From Chryseobacterium gleum (GTDB lineage: Bacteria > Bacteroidota > Bacteroidia > Flavobacteriales_D > Sanyastnellaceae): a DNA stretch of 5,499 nt. Positions 1-5,499 of the stretch are shown piece by piece. The stretch is from positions 1 to 5,499 of the forward strand of contig CAMCUG010000112.1 in assembly GCA_945878835.1 (NCBI GenBank), written 5' to 3'. The notes below the pieces were generated by a model, which was given only the letters and a program-made list of their open reading frames with translations, did not search any database and had not been told where the DNA came from. The translations under genes were made by a program, and so were the position numbers. The first letter of the stretch is position 1; the number at the start of each line of letters is the position of its first letter.

Positions 1-341
1 GAATCTTGTTGACTCTTTGAAAAACGATGAATCTCATCTATAAATAAAATGGCGCTTTTCTGAAACAGTCCGCCCTTACCTGCTTGATCTAACACTTCAC
101 GAATTTCTTTCACTCCGCTATTGATCGCAGATAGTGAAAAGAATGGGCGTTGTTGTGTTTGCGCAATGATATTTGCCAGCGTTGTTTTTCCAACACCCGG
201 AGGACCCCAGAAAATCATGCTCGGAATATGTCCGCTTTCAATAATGCTTCGAAGCACAGCGCCTTTGCCAATCAAATGCGACTGTCCTACATATTCATCG
301 AATGTTTTCGGACGCATTCTTTCCGCTAATGGCGTGCTCAT
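1..341 (-). CDS. rarA: Replication-associated recombination protein A (RarA/MgsA), N-terminal part, cut by window edge
   Basis: This is the first 113 codons of an AAA+ ATPase of the RarA/MgsA/WHIP family; the rest lies beyond the left edge. Family members act at stalled replication forks and interact with SSB and the clamp-loader machinery. Translating from the ATG at 339-341 gives MSTPLAERMRPKTFDEYVGQ, the typical family opening. Walker A follows (GPPGVGKT, residues 46-53), then the conserved SAINSGVKEIRE segment (71-82) and Walker B with its family-specific extension (ILFIDEIHRFSKSQQ, 98-112). The start codon overlaps the trmD stop in an ATGA arrangement, so the two genes are probably translationally coupled. 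The upstream sequence is purine-rich (AAGAAGACC) without a clear Shine-Dalgarno. No frameshift or lost catalytic residue is seen in the visible part. The RarA assignment is confident. The C-terminal tetramerisation region cannot be judged. Confidence 0.95.
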   Translation of the reverse strand, partial: MSTPLAERMRPKTFDEYVGQSHLIGKGAVLRSIIESGHIPSMIFWGPPGVGKTTLANIIAQTQQRPFFSLSAINSGVKEIREVLDQAGKGGLFQKSAILFIDEIHRFSKSQQD

Positions 342-1009
342 AGCAAGTCGGGTCTTCTTGTTTTTGTTTTCTCGAAGGCTTGCTGCATGCGCCATTCTTC
401 AATGATCTTGAAATTTCCTGATGTTAAAACCTCTGGAACTTTCCAACCGTTATACTCTGCAGGCCTTGTATAAACTGGCGGTGCCAATAAGTTATCTTGA
501 AAGGAATCGGTCAACGCGCTCGTCTCATCGTTCATCACACCTGGAATTAATCGCACAATTGCATCTACTAAAACCGCAGCGGCTAACTCGCCTCCGCTTA
601 AAACATAATCGCCAATAGATATCTCACGCGTTACATAATGATCGCGCAAACGTTGATCTATTCCCTTGTAATGTCCGCATATCATGAGCAAATTCTTTCC
701 CAATGAAAAGGTGTTACACATGCTTTGGTTTAGTCTATCTCCGTCTGGAGTCAAATAAATAATCTCATCGTATTCGCGTTCCGCTTTCAACTTATCAATG
801 CAATCTGCAATGGGTTGAATAAGCATAACCATGCCTGCTCCGCCACCAAATTGGTAGTCGTCTACGCTCTTGTGTTTGTCAGTTGAATAATCACGAATGT
901 TGTGAATGTGAATTTCACACAGTCCATTCTTCTGTGCGCGATTCAAGATGGAATCGGCAAAAGGACCGTCAAGCAAGCGAGGAAGAATGGTTAAAATATC
1001 TACTCGCAT
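338..1009 (-). CDS. trmD: tRNA (guanine(37)-N1)-methyltransferase TrmD
   Basis: This 223-residue SPOUT-family enzyme transfers a methyl group from S-adenosylmethionine to N1 of G37 in tRNAs with G36, which prevents +1 frameshifting. It opens with MRVDILTILPRLLDGPFADS. The FGGGAGMVM segment (55-62) and the trefoil-knot cofactor loops are present: LTPDGDRLNQ (86-95), CGHYKGIDQR (111-120) and EISIGDYVLSGGELAA (129-144). It also has LTDSFQDNLLAPPVYTRP (166-183). By alignment from memory, R153 and D168 match E. coli TrmD Arg154 and the catalytic base Asp169. Length is close to the family norm. The reading frame is open 24 codons upstream to an ATG at 1079-1081, but that extension lies inside the preceding gene and is not TrmD-like, so I place the start at 1007-1009. 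This start is one base after the upstream stop. The gene overlaps rarA by 4 nt. No rpsP, rimM or rplS neighbour is visible. Confidence 0.97.
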   Translation of the reverse strand: MRVDILTILPRLLDGPFADSILNRAQKNGLCEIHIHNIRDYSTDKHKSVDDYQFGGGAGMVMLIQPIADCIDKLKAEREYDEIIYLTPDGDRLNQSMCNTFSLGKNLLMICGHYKGIDQRLRDHYVTREISIGDYVLSGGELAAAVLVDAIVRLIPGVMNDETSALTDSFQDNLLAPPVYTRPAEYNGWKVPEVLTSGNFKIIEEWRMQQAFEKTKTRRPDLL

Positions 1010-1010
1010 G

Positions 1011-3044
1011 CTATAATTTTTTAATAACAAATTCTGTTCTTCTGTTCTTCGCTCTTCCCGACTCGGTGTCGTTCGATGCAACTGGTTTCGATTTCCCGAA
1101 TCCCTTTGCTGAAAGTTGCTCCACCTTCACTCCTTTCGAAACCAAAAAATCTTTGACTTGATTTGCTCTTCCTAAAGATAGTGTTTCATTCGATTTATCG
1201 TCTCCAATGTTATCGGTGTGTCCGCGAATCTCAATAATCCACGTCGGATGTTCCTTCAAGTAATCTGTAAACTGAATTAAAATCAATTTCGATTCTTCGT
1301 TAATGGAAGTTGAGCTGGTTGAATAATAAATATCGTTAATGACAAACGGTTTGTTCTCTGCAACGACAGACGTTTCCAAATTCAATTTCAAAATAGCCGC
1401 AGGATCTTCGTTTTCCCTTCTCGAAATGACATGCGCGTTGAAGGCAATGTTTTCGCCTTCCACTTTCAACACCACATCTTCTTTCTTGTTCGTGCGCACA
1501 ATGGCGGCATACGAGCCGTCATCGTTGTTTACCTTCACTTGCTCTTCACTTCCCGACTGGGCGTATTGAATGGTTACAGATGCATTCTGCGCAGGAGAAC
1601 CATCGTCTCCTTTCACTTCACCTTTTATAATTGCAATGCGCTCGGGCTTCGCTTTTTCCGGCATGTTGAATTGAAAAATATCGTAGCTCTTTTCATCCAA
1701 ATATCTATCCGCTCCGAAATACGCCAACTCCCCGTCGCTGCTTACAATAATTCCTATCTGATCATTCTCATCGTTGATCGGAGTTCCAATGTTCTCCACT
1801 TCGCTGAAGGTTCCATCGTCGTTCATTTTCGCGTAAAAGAAATCCATTCCACCTACACCCAAATGCCCATCGCTTGAAAAATAAATCGTATGACTATCGC
1901 TGTGAATAAACGGCGCCTTCTCTTGTCCCTTTGTGTTAATGGAAGCAGGAAGCGGCGAGCACTTGCCCCATGTGCCGTCGGATTGCTTACGCGACATAAA
2001 TAAATCGTGACTAAAATTTCCTGAATTGTCTTTCATGCATTCAGGACGCACCGCAGCGAAGATGAGCGTTCGTCCGTCACCACTTAATGAAGGCTGCGCC
2101 TCCCATCCGTCGGGCGTATTCACACCTTCACCCAAGCTCACCCATTCGCTCCACACATATCCGATTGTTCCATCGTCTTTTGTGATGCGTTCGAATCGCG
2201 TTGAAAACAAATCGATGTTGTTGGCATTCTTTGCATTTGGATTCGACTTCGCAATGATGAGTTCTTTATTATCGATGGAGAGTGTTGCACCGCCGTATGA
2301 ACCGCCTTTGTTGAATGGCGGAGGAAGAGCAAGACCGTTGTCGAATTGCGCATTAATGTCGACGCGCTTGCTCCATGTAAATTCTTCAACCTCTTTACTT
2401 GTGAAATCTCCTTTGGCCTGCTTAATTAGCAAACGCGTGAAGAACAAAATTTCACCATCTGGAGAAATCATAGGAAGGTATTCATCGCTAGACGTTGAAA
2501 CACCTGTTACTTTTTTCGGTTTGAAAACGTAATTTTTGTTTCCATTGAAAATCTTGTTGTACGCTTTTACTGAAATTAAAGCCTCTTGAACTTCGGTGTA
2601 TTTTTTATCGTAGTTCGAATTAAATTTCGAAGGATCACTATCTGGAAAGCGCAAAAACTTTTCGAAAGACTCTGCGGCCTCATCGTAGGCTTGATTGGCG
2701 TAGTGCATAGCACCCAAGAAATAATACATTTCAGAATGATACTCTTCGCACTTTGCTTTTAGGTCTTCGTACAATCGAATGGTTTCTTCAAAGCCGGAAC
2801 CTTGTCTTTTTGCCCGAAGGAATTTCATTTCACCCAACTGAAGCATACATGGAAGGCACTCCGCATCTTGCTCTAATGCTTGTTCCAAAAATACTATACG
2901 TTCATCGCTGGGATACTTTTTTCCATCCGCTGCCTTATCCAATAGTTTCTGAACATTTTTCGTCGGTGTGTACTCGCAATTTTGGGCATGCAGCATTCCA
3001 AACGAACAACAGAAAATGAAGAAAATGAATAAGCCTTTATTCAT
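1011..3044 (-). CDS. PorE-like periplasmic protein: TPR, PD40 propeller, CRD and OmpA-C domains
   Basis: The product has 677 residues. A signal peptide (about 1-20, hydrophobic FIFFIFCCSFGML, likely cleaved after LHA) directs export. Residues about 30-165 form TPR-like helical repeats. Residues about 185-465 hold at least five PD40/WD40-like blades with the SPDGEILFF type of motif (near 194, 255, 320, 384 and 436). Residues about 471-555 resemble a carboxypeptidase regulatory-like beta sandwich. Residues about 565-677 are an OmpA-C peptidoglycan-binding domain with GHTDNIGDD (608-616), RANQV (626-630) and GRAKNRRTEF (663-672). D611 and R626 have the spacing of the diaminopimelate-binding Asp and Arg of OmpA. 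This domain order and length match PorE of the type IX secretion system, which anchors to peptidoglycan. Bacteroidota carry several paralogues with the same architecture, so 'PorE-like' is an inference. No lipobox is seen. The start lies 10 nt after ribA. Confidence 0.9.
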   Translation of the reverse strand: MNKGLFIFFIFCCSFGMLHAQNCEYTPTKNVQKLLDKAADGKKYPSDERIVFLEQALEQDAECLPCMLQLGEMKFLRAKRQGSGFEETIRLYEDLKAKCEEYHSEMYYFLGAMHYANQAYDEAAESFEKFLRFPDSDPSKFNSNYDKKYTEVQEALISVKAYNKIFNGNKNYVFKPKKVTGVSTSSDEYLPMISPDGEILFFTRLLIKQAKGDFTSKEVEEFTWSKRVDINAQFDNGLALPPPFNKGGSYGGATLSIDNKELIIAKSNPNAKNANNIDLFSTRFERITKDDGTIGYVWSEWVSLGEGVNTPDGWEAQPSLSGDGRTLIFAAVRPECMKDNSGNFSHDLFMSRKQSDGTWGKCSPLPASINTKGQEKAPFIHSDSHTIYFSSDGHLGVGGMDFFYAKMNDDGTFSEVENIGTPINDENDQIGIIVSSDGELAYFGADRYLDEKSYDIFQFNMPEKAKPERIAIIKGEVKGDDGSPAQNASVTIQYAQSGSEEQVKVNNDDGSYAAIVRTNKKEDVVLKVEGENIAFNAHVISRRENEDPAAILKLNLETSVVAENKPFVINDIYYSTSSTSINEESKLILIQFTDYLKEHPTWIIEIRGHTDNIGDDKSNETLSLGRANQVKDFLVSKGVKVEQLSAKGFGKSKPVASNDTESGRAKNRRTEFVIKKL

Positions 3045-3054
3045 GTTGAAAGAA

Positions 3055-3627
3055 TCAAAGTTGATGTCCCATTTTTTCGCGTTTCGTATTCAAATAATTT
3101 TTATTCGAATCGAATTCTGCACCGTAAATCGGAACGCGCTCAACGCTTACAAAACCTATGCCTTGAAGTGCCTCCATTTTAAGCGGATTGTTCGTCAACA
3201 ATTTCACCTGTCGAATTTCCAACTCCAACAAAATTTCTACCGCTTGATCGAAGGTTCTTAAATCGGCTTCGAAACCCAGCGCCTCATTGGCTTCAACGGT
3301 ATCCATACCCTTCTCTTGAAGCTGGTAGGCCTTTAATTTATTGATTAATCCGATTCCTCTTCCTTCCTGACGCAAGTATATTAAAACACCTTTTTCTTCT
3401 CCGCATTGTTTAAGTGCCTCGTGCAGCTGATCGCCACAATCACATTTGCGTGAACCGAATACATCTCCGGTCATGCATTCTGAATGAATACGCACAGTAA
3501 CAGGAGACGATTTATCGCATTCTGGGTGAATTAAAGCCAAGTTCGGAAGTTCAGCACTGCCGCTATCGAACGCCTTAATTTCAAAGTCGCCGTATTGTGT
3601 TGGAAGAAAAGTTGATACAAGCTCCAC
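3055..3627 (-). CDS. ribA: GTP cyclohydrolase II, stand-alone RibA
   Basis: This enzyme converts GTP to 2,5-diamino-6-ribosylamino-4(3H)-pyrimidinone 5'-phosphate, formate and pyrophosphate, the first step of riboflavin synthesis, in the cytoplasm. The 190 residues are close to the length of E. coli RibA (196). The zinc ligands are C51, C62 and C64 in the pattern SECMTGDVFGSRKCDCGD. The GTP-binding LRQEGRGIGL is at 85-94. D122 and R124 match the E. coli proton acceptor Asp126 and nucleophile Arg128. T145 and K150 lie in the conserved LLTNNPLK. The C-terminus ends in the conserved EKMGHQL. There is no fused RibB domain. The start is a GTG at 3625-3627: an in-frame TAA at 3640-3642 blocks any upstream extension, and the product's opening aligns with RibA. 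The gene follows the transporter after 32 nt and precedes the PorE-like gene by 10 nt. Confidence 0.97.
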   Translation of the reverse strand: MELVSTFLPTQYGDFEIKAFDSGSAELPNLALIHPECDKSSPVTVRIHSECMTGDVFGSRKCDCGDQLHEALKQCGEEKGVLIYLRQEGRGIGLINKLKAYQLQEKGMDTVEANEALGFEADLRTFDQAVEILLELEIRQVKLLTNNPLKMEALQGIGFVSVERVPIYGAEFDSNKNYLNTKREKMGHQL

Positions 3628-3648
3628 TATCGTTTCGAATTAGAAATT

Positions 3649-3656
3649 CAAAGATA
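3649..3656 (-). promoter_or_regulatory. Possible Bacteroidota -7 promoter element upstream of ribA
   Basis: Read on the minus strand, the octamer TATCTTTG matches the Bacteroidota sigma-ABfr -7 consensus TAnnTTTG exactly. It sits 21 nt before the ribA GTG start, in the 32-nt gap after the transporter stop. Initiation a few bases downstream would give a leader of roughly 12-16 nt. I found no TTG/TTTG -33 element at the usual 17-23 nt spacing, since that stretch is the 3' end of the transporter gene. The call therefore rests on one element. If real, it would drive ribA, the PorE-like gene, trmD and rarA. Confidence 0.35.
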
Positions 3657-3659
3657 GTT

Positions 3660-4991
3660 CTAAGAGTTCTTCGTCTCGCTAATGCGCATGGTTAAAATTC
3701 CAGCTAAAATTAGCAGACACCCGCCAATTGAAACCGCTAACATCCGATTGTTGTCGAGGAATTTATCCATTACCCAACCAAAAGATAGCGCGGCAATAAT
3801 CTCAGGAAGGACGATGAAGAAATTAAATATCCCCATGTACACTCCAATCTTGTCCGAAGGCAAGCAATCTGCAAGCATGGCATAAGGCATTGAAAGAATG
3901 CTCGCCCAGGCTATTCCCACCGCACCCATGACAGCAAACAAATAAATTTGATTCTCTGCACCATGAATAAAGGAGAGTGCAATTAGTCCGGCACCACCAA
4001 TGCTCAAACACAATTGATGGGTTATTTTCTGTCCCAAAGGTTTCACCAACAGCGGAAGAAGCATTGCAAATGAAAAAGTAATTAAATTTTGAAAGGAATA
4101 GGTCAATCCAGCCAATTCAGTCCCTTGTTTATACAATTCCTTTATAGCGGGATCCGCGCTATCAGCGCTCCCTCCGAAAATGTCTACACCAACCGCAGGG
4201 GTATAATAAAACCACATTAAAAACAACCCAGGCCATGTAAGAAATTGCACTAAAGCCAATTGCTTCATACGCTTTGGCATGTTCAAAATAGCATCGAATA
4301 TTTCATTCAATCCATGCAATACGCCACCCTTCTTTTTTTCAATTGGATTCTCGTCCTTCTTTTCTGCAGGTGGATACTCTTTTGAGGTGATAACAGTATA
4401 TAGAACAAAAAGGAAAAATGCGGCTGCACCAATGTAAAAGCTCCATTTGACATTCGATGGAATTCCCACGTGACCGATTTCATCTTTCATTCCCACCCAA
4501 TTGGTGAAAATCCATGGCAAAGCGCTCGCTATCACAGATCCCAATCCTATAAAAAGCGATTGCATGCTAAAGCCGAAGGTGCGTTGTTCTTCAGGTAGAT
4601 TATCTGCAACAAAAGCACGAAAGGGTTCCATTGAAATATTAATTGAAGAATCCAAGATCCACAATAGACCCGCGGCCATCCATAATTCACTGCAATTCGG
4701 CATTAAGACCAAGGCAATAGAACTTAGAATAGCACCTATCATGAAATAAGGTCTTCTTCTTCCGAAAGTCGGATGCCAAGTGCGGTCACTTAAATATCCA
4801 ATGATCGGTTGAACAATGAATCCGGTTAAAGGTGCAGCTAACCAAAGCAAGGGGATTTCTCCAGATTTAGCTCCTAAGAATTCATAGATAGAACTCATGT
4901 TGGCCATCTGCAGCGCCCAACCAAATTGAATTCCCATGAACCCAAAGCTCATGTTCCAGATTTGCCAAAAACTTAATCGTTGCTTATTCAT
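3660..4991 (-). CDS. MFS sugar transporter, SLC45 / sucrose-maltose symporter type
   Basis: This is a 443-residue inner-membrane transporter with about 12 hydrophobic segments (roughly 8-28, 48-68, 81-99, 102-121, 142-163, 183-203, 246-264, 293-318, 325-344, 348-368, 385-406 and 416-436) and a charged central loop (204-245). The loop between helices 2 and 3 carries GYLSDRTWHPTFGRRRPY (65-82), the RRRPY signature of SUT/SLC45-type disaccharide:proton symporters. Helix 4 has DSSINISMEPFRAFVAD (114-130). The C-half has PYAMLADCLPSDKIGVYMG (369-387), also typical. Sucrose, maltose or a related sugar is a family-based guess, as no sugar-degrading gene lies in the window. The frame is open to a GTG at 5022-5024, but I prefer the ATG at 4989-4991. 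The 11 extra residues are atypical, the MNKQRLSFWQIWNMSFGF opening is family-like, and a short AGG lies just upstream. Confidence 0.92.
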   Translation of the reverse strand: MNKQRLSFWQIWNMSFGFMGIQFGWALQMANMSSIYEFLGAKSGEIPLLWLAAPLTGFIVQPIIGYLSDRTWHPTFGRRRPYFMIGAILSSIALVLMPNCSELWMAAGLLWILDSSINISMEPFRAFVADNLPEEQRTFGFSMQSLFIGLGSVIASALPWIFTNWVGMKDEIGHVGIPSNVKWSFYIGAAAFFLFVLYTVITSKEYPPAEKKDENPIEKKKGGVLHGLNEIFDAILNMPKRMKQLALVQFLTWPGLFLMWFYYTPAVGVDIFGGSADSADPAIKELYKQGTELAGLTYSFQNLITFSFAMLLPLLVKPLGQKITHQLCLSIGGAGLIALSFIHGAENQIYLFAVMGAVGIAWASILSMPYAMLADCLPSDKIGVYMGIFNFFIVLPEIIAALSFGWVMDKFLDNNRMLAVSIGGCLLILAGILTMRISETKNS

Positions 4992-5008
4992 ACCTGCAAG
5001 ATATAGAA

Positions 5009-5025
5009 AGTGTACGAAATACACT
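5009..5025 (-). other. Perfect 6-bp stem-loop between rnz and the transporter
   Basis: In the 52-nt gap, AGTGTA and TACACT pair perfectly around a 5-nt loop (TTTCG when read on the minus strand). It begins 18 nt after the rnz stop and ends 17 nt before the preferred transporter start. The sequence after it (TTCTATATCTTG) is only mildly T-rich, so it would be a weak intrinsic terminator at best. It could equally be a small operator, an mRNA leader structure or chance. The stem also covers the alternative GTG start of the transporter. Confidence 0.3.
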
Positions 5026-5043
5026 CACCCGCAGAAAAGATTT

Positions 5044-5499
5044 TTACAAATCGAAAACGACGCCTTCGTTGGCTATATCTGTTTTTGGAAATACAGTCAT
5101 AGCCTCGGCCTTGAAGAGTTCGTCGTCGCTATATCGACTGCTGTAATGTCCAACCACTAACTTCTTCGCATTCGCCATTTTCGCTATGGTTGCCGCTTGA
5201 ATGGTGGTTGAATGAAAAGTCTTTTTTGCACGCTCTGTATCTTCTTCTAAGAAGGTGGTTTCATGATAAACCAAATCTGAATTCATAATATTCGGAACAA
5301 TGCGTGCGTCGTAAGCGGTATCTGAACAATAGGCGTATCTGCGAATAGGAATTGAAGGACTAGTCACTTTTCCATATGGAATAACCTCGTTATCTCGCTC
5401 CACATCTATTCCTTTCTTCAACAATAAAATTTCTGAAGGCTGAAGTTTGAATTCAATAATGGCCCACTTCTCAACGTTTAACTTACGTTCTTTTTCCTC
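5044..5499 (-). CDS. rnz: Ribonuclease Z (tRNA 3' endonuclease), C-terminal part, cut by window edge
   Basis: The last 151 codons of RNase Z are visible; the N-terminus, including the HxHxDH metal motif, lies beyond the right edge. The enzyme is a metallo-beta-lactamase-fold endonuclease that removes the 3' trailer from tRNA precursors. In the visible part (numbered from the first complete codon at the edge) are YCSDTAY (57-63) with the metal-ligand Asp at 60, LVYHETTF (76-83), the TFHSTTIQAA segment (94-103) with the conserved His at 96, and GHYSSRY (117-123) with the second metal-ligand His at 118. The ending KTDIANEGVVFDL is also typical of the family. The frame stays open to the edge, so internal TTG or similar codons near 5422 are not the start. 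It is followed after 52 nt by the sugar transporter. Confidence 0.96.
   Translation of the reverse strand, partial: EEKERKLNVEKWAIIEFKLQPSEILLLKKGIDVERDNEVIPYGKVTSPSIPIRRYAYCSDTAYDARIVPNIMNSDLVYHETTFLEEDTERAKKTFHSTTIQAATIAKMANAKKLVVGHYSSRYSDDELFKAEAMTVFPKTDIANEGVVFDL

Noticed and set aside
121..405. Plus-strand open frame of 94 codons
   Set aside because: It is antisense to the Walker A region of rarA and the trmD 3' end, and has no family features.
501..520. Short similarity between AAGGAATCGGTCAA near 500 and AAGGAATAGGTCAA near 4093
   Set aside because: Each lies within a coding sequence (trmD and the transporter) and the match is too short to count as a repeat.
1010..1081. 24-codon N-terminal extension of TrmD
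   Set aside because: It overlaps the 3' end of the upstream gene and is arginine/glutamate-rich. The normal TrmD start MRVDILTI is at 1009.
1431..1877. Plus-strand open frame of 148 codons
   Set aside because: It lies wholly antisense to the PorE-like gene. Its product has no recognisable domain and unusual composition, as expected for a shadow frame.
2026..2532. Plus-strand open frame of 168 codons, with an overlapping minus-strand frame at 2138-2389
   Set aside because: Both are shadows of the PD40 propeller region of the PorE-like gene. The protein domains are clear in the main frame only.
2961..3044. Possible lipoprotein signal at the PorE-like N-terminus
   Set aside because: Cysteines occur at 12, 13 and 23, but none is preceded by a proper lipobox. 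A standard signal peptidase I site after LHA fits better.
4992..5024. 11-codon GTG-started extension of the MFS transporter
   Set aside because: It overlaps the small hairpin and is not family-like. The ATG at 4991 gives a typical N-terminus.
5044..5424. RNase Z frame read as a complete 126-residue protein
   Set aside because: The frame stays open with family-like sequence (EEKERKLNVEKWAIIEFKL) up to the window edge, so the TTG near 5424 is internal.

Overview
The window is an ordinary chromosomal stretch of a Bacteroidota bacterium, probably close to the Flavobacteriales. The evidence is moderate-to-low GC, an absence of clear Shine-Dalgarno sequences, one match to the Bacteroidota -7 promoter consensus TAnnTTTG, and a TPR / PD40 propeller / carboxypeptidase-regulatory-like / OmpA-C protein of a type characteristic of that phylum. 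The lineage call is inferred from protein style and was not tested by a search.

All six genes lie on the minus strand and are read from high to low coordinates. In transcription order they are: the C-terminal part of ribonuclease Z (rnz, cut by the right edge); a 12-TM MFS sugar transporter of the SLC45/sucrose-maltose symporter type; stand-alone GTP cyclohydrolase II (ribA); a 677-residue secreted or periplasmic protein with the domain order of the type IX secretion component PorE; tRNA (guanine-37-N1) methyltransferase (trmD); and the N-terminal part of the AAA+ ATPase RarA/MgsA (rarA, cut by the left edge).

Spacing is 52 nt (rnz to MFS), 32 nt (MFS to ribA), 10 nt (ribA to the PorE-like gene), 1 nt (PorE-like gene to trmD) and a 4-nt ATGA overlap (trmD to rarA). 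The last four genes therefore look like one transcriptional unit with likely translational coupling. The two longer gaps are the only places with possible regulatory sequence: a small perfect hairpin before the transporter and a TATCTTTG element before ribA.

The genes do not form one pathway. They mix tRNA processing and modification (rnz, trmD), riboflavin synthesis (ribA), replication-fork maintenance (rarA), sugar uptake (MFS) and envelope or secretion (PorE-like). There are no RNA genes, mobile elements, CRISPR arrays, long repeats or gene-free stretches over 300 bases. I found no sign of a novel system. The most notable item is the PorE-like protein and its placement directly upstream of trmD.
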